Made by a program: the position numbers and the translations under genes. Under the pieces are notes generated by a model. It saw only the letters and a list, made by a program, of their open reading frames with translations. It did no database searches and was not told the origin of the DNA. DNA of 64,000 nt from CAIYRG01 sp963747255 (GTDB lineage: Bacteria; Pseudomonadota; Alphaproteobacteria; Micropepsales; Micropepsaceae): assembly GCA_963747255.1 (NCBI GenBank), contig CAVVEG010000018.1, forward strand, positions 248,001-312,000, read 5' to 3'. Below, piece by piece: positions 1-10,159 of the stretch (position 1 is its first letter; each line of letters starts with the position of its first letter).

Positions 1-268
1 CGGGTGCGGATAGCACTCCCGTAACAATTACAAATCCGAGCACCTGAAAGGACAGGATCAATACAAAAGACAGGCTGCTTGTGAACCATAATAACCAGGG
101 CAGAATGAGCGCAAAAACGGCGCCCCACAGGGATGGCACCAGCCGAAAGTCATCGGCCGAATGTGCAACGACGACGTAAATCTCAGCCGAGGTTTTGGCT
201 TCTGCCGCCCGGATTTCGCGCGCAAGCCTGGTGTGGTCTTCCGGCGTGATCACGGGAGAAATCACCAT
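1..268 (-). CDS. TPM-domain membrane protein, partial (runs off left edge)
   Basis: The reading frame opens with ATG at 268, overlapping the TGA of the preceding TPM gene, and stays open to base 1, so its 3' end lies outside the window. The visible part of about 89 residues starts MVISPVITPEDHTRLA, continues with a segment containing AEIYVVVAHSADD, and then runs into two hydrophobic stretches that look like membrane spans. A short TPM protein of this kind commonly follows LemA and a YgcG-like TPM protein. The overlap implies translational coupling. The function is unknown beyond the fold. Confidence 0.72.
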   Translation of the reverse strand, partial: MVISPVITPEDHTRLAREIRAAEAKTSAEIYVVVAHSADDFRLVPSLWGAVFALILPWLLWFTSSLSFVLILSFQVLGFVIVTGVLSAP

Positions 269-1032
269 CGGCCCGAAGCTCCTCCGCCGCCAAATGAACC
301 CCCGCCGCCGGAGAAACCGCCACCTCCGCCGCCCCCGCCCCCGCCCCAGCCGCCGGGCGATGACCAGCCACCCCCTACCGGAACGATCCACGGCATTCCG
401 CCGCCATAACCGCGGCGCCGTGAGCGGAAGGCGAAATACAGCCACAGCCCGATAATCAGCAGCACCCAGATCAATTGGGCGTAATCACCAGGGCCCGCAG
501 GCGGATTTGCCTGCTCGGCCGCCCGCCGTTTGAAATCAGCGGAGTCGCCCGAGAGCGCCTGGATAAGATCATCGACCCCGCGACTGATACCCCCCGCATA
601 ATCGTTGACGCGGAATCTGGGCAGGATGGCGTTCTCGATGATGAGGCGTGAGACCGCGTCGGTCAGCGTCCCCTCAAGGCCATACCCGACCTCGATTCGC
701 ACTCGATGCTCGTTCGGAGCGACGATGAGCAAAGCGCCGTTGTTCTTGCCCTTCTGCCCAATGCCCCAGGCACGTCCAAGCTGGTAACCATATTGTTCAA
801 TCTCATACCCCTGCAGGCTTGGCAGCGTTACGACAACGAGCTGAATTCCTCTCTTCTGCTCCAGGCCAGCCAGCCTCGCATTGATCGACGCTGCCGTCCC
901 GGCATCGAGCAGATGCGCATCGTCGACCACCCGCCCCGTGAGCAGCGGAAAATTTGGCGCTGCGGCAAAGGCAAAGTTGGGACTGAGTGCGATCCCAAAC
1001 AGAAATAACAGGAAAAGTGTTGAGCGGAACAT
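262..1032 (-). CDS. TPM-domain (YgcG-like) exported protein with glycine-rich tail
   Basis: This 256-residue protein has an N-terminal signal peptide (about residues 1-24, ending FAFAAAP) and a TPM domain over roughly residues 30-150, recognisable from LTGRVVDDAHLLD and the later VRIEVGYGLEGTLTD. A single membrane span follows near residues 185-203. The C-terminus is a long glycine/serine run ending GGGGASGRW, as in YgcG-type proteins. The start codon shares one base with the lemA stop (TGATG) and the stop overlaps the next TPM gene, giving a three-gene unit. TPM proteins are linked to membrane or photosystem quality control in some lineages; a specific role here is not known. Confidence 0.85.
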   Translation of the reverse strand: MFRSTLFLLFLFGIALSPNFAFAAAPNFPLLTGRVVDDAHLLDAGTAASINARLAGLEQKRGIQLVVVTLPSLQGYEIEQYGYQLGRAWGIGQKGKNNGALLIVAPNEHRVRIEVGYGLEGTLTDAVSRLIIENAILPRFRVNDYAGGISRGVDDLIQALSGDSADFKRRAAEQANPPAGPGDYAQLIWVLLIIGLWLYFAFRSRRRGYGGGMPWIVPVGGGWSSPGGWGGGGGGGGGGFSGGGGSFGGGGASGRW

Positions 1033-1631
1033 CAGAACTGGACTGTTGGCGCCCGCTGATTTTCTTCACTTGTGGCGAACGTGGCCATTGGCTTGGCGCT
1101 ATAGGCCATCGCCCAGAAACGTCCGGGAAAGGTCTCCACCTCGGTATTATAGACTTGAACAGCCTGTATGTAGTCGCGCCGAGCCACCGCGATGCGGTTC
1201 TCCGTCCCCTCCAGCTGTGATTGCAGCGCGAGAAAATTCTGGTTCGACTTCAGATCGGGATAATTCTCGCTCACCGCAAGCAGTCTTCCGAGTGCGCCCG
1301 ACAGTTGGCCCTGTGCCTCCTGGAATTGGCGCAACGCCTGGGGATCAGTCAGTTGGTTGGCGTTGATCTGCACCGAGGTGGCTTTGGCGCGCGCTTCGGT
1401 TACATCCGTCAGAACCTTCTGCTCCTGTTGCGCATAGCCTTTGACTGTGTTGACCAGATTGGGGATCAGGTCCGAGCGGCGCTGATACTGGTTCTGCACT
1501 TCGCTCCAGGCGGCTTTCGCCTGTTCCTGCTCGGTCGGGATGGTGTTCACGCCACAACCGGCCATGAATATGGCAAGACACAAGGCGCCCGCCGCGTGGG
1601 TGAAAAGCCTGTTCGGCCGCATATGCCGCAT
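1032..1631 (-). CDS. lemA: LemA family lipoprotein
   Basis: This 199-residue protein has a lipoprotein signal with lipobox IFMAGC, predicting a lipidated cysteine near residue 26. LemA-family features follow: NTIPTEQEQAKAAWSEVQNQ, then YQRRSDLIPNLVNTVKGYA and the helix with FLALQSQLEGTENRIAVARR. LemA proteins are helical envelope proteins of poorly defined function that co-occur with TPM proteins, as here. An ATG three codons downstream is an equally possible start. The family call is firm and the physiological role is open. Confidence 0.9.
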   Translation of the reverse strand: MRHMRPNRLFTHAAGALCLAIFMAGCGVNTIPTEQEQAKAAWSEVQNQYQRRSDLIPNLVNTVKGYAQQEQKVLTDVTEARAKATSVQINANQLTDPQALRQFQEAQGQLSGALGRLLAVSENYPDLKSNQNFLALQSQLEGTENRIAVARRDYIQAVQVYNTEVETFPGRFWAMAYSAKPMATFATSEENQRAPTVQF

Positions 1632-1660
1632 ATATTACCGCCCCTCGGTAGAATTAGGCG

Positions 1661-1960
1661 TCAATCGACGCCTGGAACGATCCTCATATCGCGTTCGGCG
1701 GCCTGTTTTCCAAGTGCCGCAAGCGCTTCACGGTAACCCGGGCTGTCATATGCCGCGATCGCCTTCTCAAGGCTGTCAAACTCTATGATCACGGTGCGCT
1801 GCATCAGCCCCTGTTCCATCGTGCGCGCCGGTAAACCGCGCGCAAGAAATCGCCCCCCCTGGGCCGACAGCGCAGGCGCCGCGATTCGGGCATAAGCCGC
1901 AAGGGCATCCGTGTCCGAAATCGACCGGTAGGCGGTGATCCAATAAGCCTTTGGCATCAT
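1661..1960 (-). CDS. DUF1330 family protein
   Basis: This 99-residue protein begins MMPKAYWITAYRSI and carries the DUF1330 pattern: a ferredoxin-like dimeric alpha/beta barrel with a central GGRFLARGLP and the segment IIEFDSLEKAIAAYDSPGY. A strong ribosome-binding sequence (AAAGGAG) lies just before the tandem ATGs. The family is related to small dimeric barrel proteins and no reaction is established. It lies downstream of a divergent promoter region shared with the alpha/beta hydrolase at 2057. Confidence 0.88.
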   Translation of the reverse strand: MMPKAYWITAYRSISDTDALAAYARIAAPALSAQGGRFLARGLPARTMEQGLMQRTVIIEFDSLEKAIAAYDSPGYREALAALGKQAAERDMRIVPGVD

Positions 1961-2056
1961 TATTCTCCTTTAAGAACCTGCGCCTTCGCGCTCGTCTGGT
2001 TTCCTGATTACCGCTATGCTTAACCCATGGTGCCGCCGAAGTCAGGAGACCTTTGG

Positions 2057-4084
2057 ATGACCGGGAGCAATCGCGCGAGCAGGTGGTTTTCCGCCGCTTC
2101 GTTCGCAGTTCTGTCCGTACTGCTGGGGATCGCGCCCGCACAGGCCAGGATCGTGAAACTCCAGATCACCCGAATGGAGTCACCTACTTTCGAGGGCATC
2201 TCATTCGGAAAAACCGGCCGGTATGAAAAACTGGTGGGGCGGGCCTTCGGGGAAGTGGATCCAAACGACCCGCGCAACGCAGTGATCGTGGATATTGACA
2301 ATGCACCGCGAAACGCTCGTGGCATGGTCGAATACGATACGGATTTTTACATTCTCAAGCCCGTTAGCCTCTCTAAGGGTAATCACCGCCTGTGGTTTGA
2401 GATCAACAACCGCGGCAACATGCCTTCCTTCCCGCAGATGAACGATGCCCGCGTGGCCAACAATGATCCCACCAGCAGCGCGGAGGCCGGGAATGGATTT
2501 CTGATGTGGCAAGGCTACACGATTCTGGAGGCGGGGTGGGACGCCACGGCGCCGGGCGGCGGGGGCCGATTCACAATGCGGGTCCCCGTCGCGAAGCATC
2601 CGGACGGCTCGCCGATCGTCGGGCCTTCGATGGAAGAATTCGTGGTGGATGACGCAAAAACCATGCGCGGCCGACTGACTTATCCCGCCGCGACCCTGGA
2701 CAAATCCAAAGCCACCCTCACCGTTCGGACGCGCTATGAGGACATGCCGGTCGTGGTGCCGGAGGAGAGTTGGCAGTACACCGATGGGAACGGCAAGGCC
2801 ATCGAATTGCTGCCAAAAGGCACGGCTTTCAAACAGGGATCGCTTTACGAATTTGTCTATCAGGCAAAAGACCCGCTGGTCGGCGGCCTGGGATTTGCCG
2901 CCATCCGCGATGTCGCATCCTTCTTTCGCAGTGCCAAATCCGATTTGGCGGGGACGCCGAACCCCCTCGCCGGTGCAATTCAGTTTGTCTATACGGGCTG
3001 TGTTTCGCAGCCCTGCCGCGCGATGCATGATTTTGTCTGGCTCGGTTTCAATCAGGACGAAGACGGCAAACGCGCAATCGACGGGATTCAGAACTGGGTC
3101 GCCGGTGCGACCGGGATTTTCGTAAATTACCGTTTCGGCCAGGGCGGCCGTACCCAGCGCCAGCACATTGCCCGCTGGTTCCCCGAATTCCAGATGCCCT
3201 TCACAAATCAGGTGATCGAAGATCCGATCAGCGGCAAGAAGGACGGTCGTCTGGCACGCTGCTCTGCGAGCAATACCTGCCCCAAAATCTTCGAAGTGAA
3301 TTCTGCGAATGAATTTTGGTCCAAGGACATGGCGGTAGGACTGGTGGACGCCAAGGGTAGAGACCGGACGGACGAACCCGCTGATGTGCGGAATTATTTT
3401 ATCGCCAGCCTTCCGCATGGTGCGGCAAAAGGAAAGGGGATCTGCCAGCAGAACCGGAATCCCCTGGGACCGGGCGTTGTTCTTCGAGCGCTGCTGGTCG
3501 ATATGGACGAATGGGTAACCAGGGGAATCGACCCGCCCAAAAGCCGCATACCCCGCACCGGTGACGGCACATTGGTGCCGCCGCTTCCCCAAGCCGGACA
3601 AGGTTTTCCGAAGCTCATGGGTGTGACCTATAACGGCCGCATGCATACGGGAGATCTGTTCGACTATGGCCCGGATTTCGATAAAGGCGTTCTAACCACG
3701 CTGCCGCCACGCCTTGTCGGCACACCATATCCGGCACTGGTTCCAAAAACGGATGCAGACGGCAATGACATCGCTGGAATTCGTATTCCTGAGGTGGCTG
3801 TACCGGTTGCGACCTATACCGGCTGGGCTCTGCGTGCCAATCCTGCTGGTGGGGACGACGGATGCGATGCCGCGGGACAGATGATCGACTTCGCAAAGAC
3901 AAAGGCGGAACGCATGGCATCGGGAGATACGAGGCTCTCACTGGAAGAGCGTTATCCATCGCACGATGCCTATGTGAATGCTGTCGCAGCTGCCGCAAAT
4001 GCGCTCGCAGGCGATCGCTTCCTGCTGCCGGAAGACGTGCGGGCCTATGTGCAGAAAGCACAGGATTCAGCAATTGGAAAGTAA
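2057..4084 (+). CDS. Exported alpha/beta hydrolase domain protein (large, DUF/Abhydrolase_10-like)
   Basis: The predicted 675-residue precursor has a signal peptide cleaved after about LLGIAPAQA. The start at 2057 is preferred because GGAGA lies 9 bases upstream and the signal peptide begins there; an in-frame ATG at 2027 would add ten atypical residues. The mature part begins ARIVKLQITRMESPTFEG, followed by GRYEKLVGRAFGEVDP, typical of a family often annotated alpha/beta hydrolase domain-containing protein. Many conserved stretches (WFEINNRGN, GWDATAPGGGGRF) support the family, but I cannot place a catalytic triad by eye. The substrate is unknown; neighbours suggest degradation of an organic compound. 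Confidence 0.78.
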   Translation: MTGSNRASRWFSAASFAVLSVLLGIAPAQARIVKLQITRMESPTFEGISFGKTGRYEKLVGRAFGEVDPNDPRNAVIVDIDNAPRNARGMVEYDTDFYILKPVSLSKGNHRLWFEINNRGNMPSFPQMNDARVANNDPTSSAEAGNGFLMWQGYTILEAGWDATAPGGGGRFTMRVPVAKHPDGSPIVGPSMEEFVVDDAKTMRGRLTYPAATLDKSKATLTVRTRYEDMPVVVPEESWQYTDGNGKAIELLPKGTAFKQGSLYEFVYQAKDPLVGGLGFAAIRDVASFFRSAKSDLAGTPNPLAGAIQFVYTGCVSQPCRAMHDFVWLGFNQDEDGKRAIDGIQNWVAGATGIFVNYRFGQGGRTQRQHIARWFPEFQMPFTNQVIEDPISGKKDGRLARCSASNTCPKIFEVNSANEFWSKDMAVGLVDAKGRDRTDEPADVRNYFIASLPHGAAKGKGICQQNRNPLGPGVVLRALLVDMDEWVTRGIDPPKSRIPRTGDGTLVPPLPQAGQGFPKLMGVTYNGRMHTGDLFDYGPDFDKGVLTTLPPRLVGTPYPALVPKTDADGNDIAGIRIPEVAVPVATYTGWALRANPAGGDDGCDAAGQMIDFAKTKAERMASGDTRLSLEERYPSHDAYVNAVAAAANALAGDRFLLPEDVRAYVQKAQDSAIGK

Positions 4085-4787
4085 CGCGCGTATCGTCCAC
4101 CTTGCGCTCAAGGTCGCCGCCCTCGAGCCTGCCACCCGGTTCTACGAGGAAGTATTCGGGTTTCGGCAGACTGGCACCGGATACGCGCGCGGGCATGTCT
4201 CGCGGCACATGACCGATGGCGCATTCGATCTCGCGCTCATGGTCTATGACAGCGAAGATGTGCACGAGGCGCAACTGTCCGGTTCCGGTCCCTGCATTCA
4301 TCATTGGGGGATCCAGGTACAGGACCGCGATGCGTCCACCCGGGCCATTGAAGCGCATGGGGGCGCCATCATTTCGGATCCCGGCGAAGGCGCCCTGAAA
4401 TTCCGTGCACCTGACGGCGCAGTCGCGGAAATCGTTCGCGCCGGACGTTACAGAAAGGCGTCGGGTGAAAATCGCGGCCGGATCCAGGGTCTCTCGATTG
4501 CCACTCCGGATAGCCGCCAGGCTGCTCATTTTTACCGGTCGGTATTTGGATTTGAGGCAAGACCTACCGGAAGCGTGGCGCAACTCACGGACGGCTCGTT
4601 TTCTCTGTCATTGCTGCAGGCCAGTTCAAACCGTGCTGCCCATGATCATTGGACGGTTGGCGTGAACGACTTGGCCGATACGGCCAAAGCCCTCGAGCGG
4701 CATGGCGGCCGTCGCGCATCGGGTCGTCCGGATTTTTTCTATCGGATCCCGGACGGATCAATCCTGCAGCTTGTTCAGGCGGTTTAA
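4047..4787 (+). CDS. VOC (glyoxalase/dioxygenase fold) protein with two tandem domains
   Basis: Two vicinal-oxygen-chelate domains lie in tandem: the first begins IVHLALKVAALEPATRFYEE and includes VFGFRQTG, the second begins GLSIATPDSRQAAHFYRSVF. Each has the beta-alpha-beta-beta-beta layout with a closing E/Q-containing strand. The gene overlaps the end of the preceding hydrolase gene. The start is uncertain: ATG at 4047 or TTG at 4074 (AGGA upstream) both sit inside the preceding gene. Metal ligands (H near each domain start, E near each end) look present, so it could be a metalloenzyme such as an extradiol dioxygenase or isomerase, but no reaction can be assigned. Confidence 0.75.
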   Translation: MCRKHRIQQLESNARIVHLALKVAALEPATRFYEEVFGFRQTGTGYARGHVSRHMTDGAFDLALMVYDSEDVHEAQLSGSGPCIHHWGIQVQDRDASTRAIEAHGGAIISDPGEGALKFRAPDGAVAEIVRAGRYRKASGENRGRIQGLSIATPDSRQAAHFYRSVFGFEARPTGSVAQLTDGSFSLSLLQASSNRAAHDHWTVGVNDLADTAKALERHGGRRASGRPDFFYRIPDGSILQLVQAV

Positions 4788-4802
4788 CAACCTATCCTGA
4801 AT

Positions 4803-5223
4803 TCAGTCCTGTACTGGCTCGGTTTGGGGTTTGTCCTTGTCCGTGATGTTGAGTTCAATGGCGCGCGCGGGACGATTGGTGAGGTTCTGATTGCGGTGAA
4901 CCGTTCCACGCGGCACGTAAACATAGTCGCCGGCCTTCAGCACACGCGGCTGCTGCCCTCTGACCGTAAAGATGATTTCGCCCTCCTGAATAGCCCACCA
5001 CTGATCACCCGGATGACGATGGAATTGATTGGCGGCGCCTGGCGGAAGGACAACCGACTGCATTCGAACAACGCGTGAGGGGTCCTTTTTCCAGCGGCAT
5101 CTGAAAATAGGGCTTTGGTTGAAAGCCGCTGCCCCCCTGCTCTGCGCTCTGGCTCGAAAACGGCAAAATCATTGCGCCAAATGAGATTGCGATTGCGCCG
5201 AAAAAAATCTGTTTCATGTTCAT
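4803..5223 (-). pseudogene. Exported cupin-domain protein, single frameshift
   Basis: The gene starts with ATG at 5223 after a GGAG ribosome site and encodes a signal peptide (MNMKQIFFGAIAISFG onward). It is then shifted at an A5 run on the coding strand (plus 5086-5090). Removing one A joins FQMPLEKDPSRVVRM to the cupin part QSVVLPPGAANQFHRHPGD, giving about 139 residues. The cupin motifs are clear: HRHPGDQWW with histidine metal ligands and YVYVPRGTVHRNQN for the second motif. A secreted single-domain cupin could be an isomerase or dioxygenase; no substrate is evident. The lesion may be a homopolymer sequencing error. Confidence 0.7.
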
Positions 5224-5366
5224 GCTTCTCCACGAAACCCCAAGACCACTGCTTTTTTCCCCCGGTCTCCACAAGGGGCGGGTAAGCCTGAATGGCGGCA
5301 GGGGATCGGCACTGACAAAACAGGCTGATTTGTGATCTATTGCCGCGAATTCTGAAGGCGATCCCG

Positions 5367-5828
5367 ATGATGGTGCGATTGAACGTCAATGGCAGGCGCG
5401 TGGATGCGGATGTCGAACCCGACACTCCGCTGTTGTGGGTGCTGCGGGATACGCTGGGCCTCACCGGCACAAAATTCGGTTGCGGAGCCGGGCTGTGCGG
5501 GGCGTGCAGCGTCCATATCGATGGGCGAGTCACTCGCTCCTGCATGATCGCAGCCGGTCAGCTGCAGGGGAAGGAAATCATCACAATCGAGAGCATCGCG
5601 GCAGAACCGAATCACCCCGTGATCGCGGCATGGGTCGAGGAGCAGGTTCCGCAATGCGGCTATTGTCAGGCGGGACAGGTCATGGCCGCGACGGCGCTGC
5701 TGCGGCGCAATCCGAATCCATCCGATGCGGATATCGACCGCGAAATGACGAATATCTGCCGCTGCGGGACCTATGGAAATATTCGAACCGCGATTCGCAA
5801 AGCCGCGGCAATGATGGCGAAAGGCTGA
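5367..5828 (+). CDS. iorA: (2Fe-2S)-binding subunit of IorA-type aldehyde/isoquinoline oxidoreductase
   Basis: This is a 153-residue small subunit of a molybdenum hydroxylase. The plant-type 2Fe-2S cluster ligands are Cys39, 44, 47 and 59 (in FGCGAGLCGACSVHIDG and RSCM). The second cluster ligands are Cys97, 100, 131 and 133 (QCGYCQAGQ and CRCGTY). The ATG at 5367 or 5370 is preferred over the upstream ATG at 5340 because the ferredoxin fold starts MVRLNVNGR. It transfers electrons from the Mo subunit encoded 4 bases downstream. Length and arrangement match isoquinoline 1-oxidoreductase alpha subunits, although the true substrate may be another aldehyde or N-heterocycle. Confidence 0.88.
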   Translation: MMVRLNVNGRRVDADVEPDTPLLWVLRDTLGLTGTKFGCGAGLCGACSVHIDGRVTRSCMIAAGQLQGKEIITIESIAAEPNHPVIAAWVEEQVPQCGYCQAGQVMAATALLRRNPNPSDADIDREMTNICRCGTYGNIRTAIRKAAAMMAKG

Positions 5829-5832
5829 AACC

Positions 5833-8194
5833 ATGGAGATGGATCGCCGGCAATTCATCGTCACGACTGCCGTTGTGGGCGGCGGTTTGGGTCTGTCCAT
5901 TATTTCCCCTCCGGCCGGAAGCGCCGAAATCCAGCCGGTGGGCCGCGTGAACAGGATGCCATGGCTGCCGCCGGTGGAAGGCGGCATAGAGGTGAACCCA
6001 TGGATCGTGATCGGGCCCGATGACCGGGTGTTAATCCGCGTAAACCAGTCGGATCTCGGTCAGGGCGTCCTCACGTCGAACCCGATGATGATTTGTGAAG
6101 AACTGGCCTGCGACTGGGCCAGGGTCCAGAGCGTTTATGCCGAACCGAATCGCCACATCCGCGAACATGACCTCTATGATCATCTGCATACGGAAGCCAG
6201 CAGCTCGGTCCGGCTGGGGCGCGTGCTTTATCAGCAGGCCGGCGCCAGCGCGCGGGAACGCCTCAAGGCGGCCGCCGCCGAGCGCTGGAGCGTTCCTGTT
6301 TCGGAAATCGGCGCGAAGGACAGTTTACTGACGCATTCGCCGACCGGGCGCGTGCTGCGGTACGGCGAGGTTGCGGCGCGTGCTGCTGCCATCAAGCTGG
6401 ATCGCGAACCCGCGATCAGGACTCCGGACGAGTTCACGTTGATCGGTGCGCGTGTGCAGCGTTTCGATATTGAACTGAAGTCGCGCGCCGAGGCGGTTTA
6501 TGGCATCGACGTGCGGCTGCCGGGAATGGTGTACGCTGCCACCCGGCAATCCCCTTCTTATGGAGGCAAACTCAGGAGTTTCGAGTTCGACTCAATCCGC
6601 AAAATGCCCGGCGTTATTGCGGCCATTCCGATGGAGGGCATTGGGCCGGCCAGCGGAATCGCTGTCGTTGCAGACACCTGGTGGCGCGCAAAAACCGCAC
6701 TCGAGAAATTGCCTGTGGTTTGGGACCCGGGCCCCAATGTTGGACAGGGTACCGGCGACCTGCTTGCGCACTACCGCGAAAAAATTGGCAAACAGGGCCC
6801 GATCGCGGTCGATCGCGGCAATTTTGATGCCGGAATGCAGCAGGCAGTCCAGGTCGTGGAGGCGGAATATCAACTGCCGCACCAGGCGCATGCGCAACTT
6901 GAACCTGCCAATTGCACGGCGCAGGTGACCGAAGAGCGCGTGGATGTCTGGTATGGAACGCAAATCCCCGATTTCGCAACAAATATCGCAGCAGGGATTG
7001 CCGGTCTGCGGCCGCAACAGGTCTTCGTACACAACTGTTTTCAGGGCGGAGGGTTCGGCCGCGGCGGCATGCACGGAGAGTTGCAGCAGGCTGTTGCGAT
7101 TGCAAAGCGCCTCAATGGCCGGCCCGTGAAGGTGCTGTGGACGCGCGAAGAAGACATCACGCATGTCAACGGCTATCACCCCATGGGTATCGCACGACTG
7201 ACCGCAGGACTTGATCGTGACGGCATGCCGGTATCAATTCGTGTCCGCATTGCGGGGAACGATGCGCTGGAGCAGTCCGCCTCCACGGATGGTCCCTATG
7301 CGGGGGTGATCGAGTATGGTCCGTACAAGGCAAAAGTCGCCCATCAGTTTCTGCGCGGATTTCATCTGTTCCCGTACGCGACCCAGAATCTCCGTGTAGA
7401 AATCAACACCATGAAAACCTGGGTGCCGAGCTCCACCTGGCGCTCGACAGGCAGCTACGCGAATGTGTTCTACCTTGAAAGTTTTATTGAAGAACTGGCA
7501 CACGCCGCGGGACGCGACCCGATTGCGTATCGCCGCGCGCTTCTTCAGGCGGCGGATCCAAAATCCTTCGAGGACAACGCGAAGGCCGACTGGATCATGG
7601 CGCTCGAATAAAATTGCGGCAACCTCGGGTTGGGGCCGGTCATGGCCCAGGGGTACGGGAATCGGATTCGCGATTGATGACCGCAAATCTGTGCAGCCGC
7701 GCGGCATCGCGCTCGCGGCGTTGGCGGTGAGGGTATCGATTTCGCAAAGCGGCGCCGTTTCAATCGATCGCATGGACATCGTTCACGATCGTGGACATGC
7801 CCTGATCAATCCTGAAGCGGCGGAACGGCAGATCCGCGGAATGATGGCCTGGGGACTTGGTCCGGTGTTCAATCAGGAGATTACCTTCAGGAATGCGACG
7901 GTCGAGCAGACCAATTTCCATCAATACGACCCCGTGCGGATGAGTAGATATCCGCACGAGATCAATCTCGATTTCATTCAGACAAATCGCTGGATTTCGG
8001 GTATCGGCGAAGAAGTCGTTCCGTTGATTGCGCCCGCGGTCTGCAATGCGATCCACCATGCGACCGGCAGGCGGATTCGTTCGATCCCGTTGCGCCATCA
8101 CGATTTGAGCTGGGATAATCGGGGGAGCTCATGGTCATTCTCCGTAAACTCGCATTCGGGAGCGCCGCAGCGGTGGTGCTGCTGTTCGCGGTGA
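5833..8194 (+). pseudogene. iorB: Molybdopterin-binding subunit of IorB-type oxidoreductase, frameshifted
   Basis: The protein has a Tat-type leader (MDRRQFIVTTAVVGGG). A long xanthine-dehydrogenase-family molybdopterin domain follows, with NQSDLGQGVLTSNPMMICEE and QGGGFGRGGMHGELQQ matching cofactor-binding loops and RSTGSYANVFYLESF further on. The first frame stops at 7611, but the next frame continues the same protein from KIAATSGWGRSWPRGTGIG to PLRHHDLSW, the usual C-terminus. A +1 shift at about 7605-7609 explains this. The second frame stays open to 8194, overlapping the next gene by 64 bases; a second small shift near 8115 would give a natural stop. Restored length is about 760 residues. 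Confidence 0.8.
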
Positions 8195-9195
8195 ATGCCG
8201 CCGGTGAAGAGGGAAAAGCGCCCGCGCGTGTAACCGCGCTCTCGCCTGCGAGCGCACCTTACATTGACGCGCATGTCCACGTGGATCAGAATCTTCCGGC
8301 AGAGTCCCTGCAGCTTCTGCTGCAGGCCATGACACGTTTGAATCAGAGCCGCGGTTTCATCCTCACGGAGCCCTATGGCCCGGATAATCCTGAACGCTGG
8401 GATGCCGACAGGGTGCTTCCCGCCGCAAAACAGTTTCCCGGTAGGCTGATTGTTCTCGGAGGCGGCGGCACGTTGAACGGCATGATCATTGCCTCATACC
8501 GCAGCGGCGATGCAGGACCGGAAGTGCAGCGCAAATTTCGTGAAAAAGCCGAGGAGTTGTTGCGCGAAGGGATTGCCGGATTTCGGTGAGATGTCCACGG
8601 AGCATTTTTCGCTGCCTCAGTCGCCGGTCAAGGATTATGAGTACGCGCCTGCGGATCATCCGCTGATGCTGTTGCTGGCCGATATTGCGGCCGGTCATAA
8701 CGTGCCGATCGACCTCCACATGGAAGCGGTGCCTCAGGATATGACATCGCCCGAAAATCTGAAGGCGCCAAATCCACCGCGGCTGCACGGCAATTTTGCC
8801 CCCCTTGAACGTCTGCTGTCGCATAATCCGCGCGCGAACCTTATCTGGGCACATGCCGGCCAGGACAATACCGGTTACCGCACGCCCGAACTGATGCGCG
8901 CACTGCTGTCACGCGCATCCCAACCTCTATCATGGAAATCAAATATGATCCGGCCGCTCTTGGCAGAAATCCGCCGATCGGCGCTGACGGCAAGTTGAAA
9001 GCGGAATGGCTGAAGCTGTACCAGGATTTCCCCGATCGCTTCATTATCGGCAGCGATCAGCACTATGACCCGCCATCATCCGCGGCGCTGGCGAGAGCTC
9101 AGGCGAACGCAAAGCTGCTGGATCAGCTTCCGCAGGATCTCCGCCGCAAAATTGCCCTGGAAAATCCGCTGCGAATCTACGGCATGCAGCCCTAA
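8131..9195 (+). pseudogene. Exported amidohydrolase (metal-dependent TIM-barrel hydrolase), frameshifted
   Basis: A signal peptide (MVILRKLAFGSAAAVVLLFA) precedes an amidohydrolase-2 type barrel opening with IDAHVHVDQN, the HxH metal motif. The first frame stops at 8589. Removing one T at about 8581-8583 continues as GFGEMSTEHFSL. A second break near 8905-8930 moves the rest into another frame (MEIKYDPAALGRNPPIGADG), which keeps the distal GSDQHYD motif with its catalytic aspartate and ends at 9195. The restored product would be about 354 residues. It probably hydrolyses a small carboxylate or lactone downstream of the oxidoreductase; the substrate is unknown. Confidence 0.72.
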
Positions 9196-9447
9196 GCGTA
9201 CACCGCTTCACGGTGCCGTGAACATCGCCGAGCATTGCTTCCGTTCACGGATAATTAGCCGTGGCTGAACGGTAAGCCCGTGAAATGGCGGCGCCGAAGC
9301 CCTGAAAGAGCTCAGAAATGTCGTGAACGGACCTTCCCCCGGCACCCGTAATTTATTCGTGCGTTCTCACAAGCGAGGTGCGGCGACCAATACTGCATGG
9401 TCCACCACAGGACCCGTGGTCGCGCTGCTTGCAAAAGGAAACGCGTC

Positions 9448-10110
9448 ATGAAGAAAGCCATTCTGTCCGTTCTGCTGTTATCGGCCGTTTGCGCCTCGCC
9501 GGCATCGGCCAACTACTTCTCGAATCCGATCATAGGGATGAACCTGAATGTCGGTTCGGCGCCCAATCCGACCCCAATGCAGCTCCGTCTGCTTGGCGAA
9601 TCGCGGACGGTGGTTGCGGAAAATTACGTGCCCCCGCCGCCGGCTCCGCCCGCGCCGGTCTATGAAGCACCCCCGGCGCCTCCAGCTCCGCCTCCGGTAA
9701 TCGAAGCACCCCCGCCGCCTCCTGCCGCGGCTCAGGTGATTACGCCACGCGAATTCATGGTGTTCTTCGATTTTGATCGCTCGACTCTGTCGCCGGAAGC
9801 GCGTGAGATCGTGGCGAAAGCGGTCGATACCGCCCGACAGACGGGTTCGGTTCGCATCATGGTGACCGGCCATACCGACACAGTCGGTTCGCGCCGGTAC
9901 AATCAGGCGCTTTCCGAGCGCCGGGCGATGGCGGTGAAGCGGGAGATGATGCGGGACGGCTTTAGCGGCGCCATGATCGCCACCGCTGGCCGTAACTTCT
10001 CCGAGCCGCTCGTCGCAACCGGACCTGGCGTCCGTGAGCCCCAAAACCGGCGCGCGGTGATCGATCTCGGCAATCCGCCGATCGCCATGCTCGAAATGGA
10101 AGACGAATAA
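9448..10110 (+). CDS. OmpA family outer-membrane/peptidoglycan-binding protein
   Basis: The 220-residue protein starts at ATG 9448, with AGGA ten bases upstream and a clear signal peptide (MKKAILSVLLLSAVCASPAS). Residues about 55-95 form a proline-rich linker (repeated PPPAPPAP-type units). The C-terminal OmpA domain begins near EFMVFFDFDRSTLSPEA and carries the peptidoglycan-binding signature GHTDTVGSRRYNQALSERRA. The domain ends NRRAVIDLGN, as usual. A strong terminator follows directly, so the gene is probably transcribed alone. It likely anchors the outer membrane to the cell wall. Confidence 0.9.
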   Translation: MKKAILSVLLLSAVCASPASANYFSNPIIGMNLNVGSAPNPTPMQLRLLGESRTVVAENYVPPPPAPPAPVYEAPPAPPAPPPVIEAPPPPPAAAQVITPREFMVFFDFDRSTLSPEAREIVAKAVDTARQTGSVRIMVTGHTDTVGSRRYNQALSERRAMAVKREMMRDGFSGAMIATAGRNFSEPLVATGPGVREPQNRRAVIDLGNPPIAMLEMEDE

Positions 10111-10159
10111 GTCCGAGCTGAACCCGGTCTGAGAGCCAAAATGGTCCATGCACCGGGTC

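Noticed and set aside
161..409. Proline-rich plus-strand frame
   Set aside because: It is the complement of the glycine-rich tail of the TPM protein and is not a gene.
2201..3646. 481-residue minus-strand open frame inside the alpha/beta hydrolase gene
   Set aside because: It is exactly antisense to a gene with a signal peptide and family motifs, lacks any domain I recognise, and reflects high GC content leaving long antisense frames.
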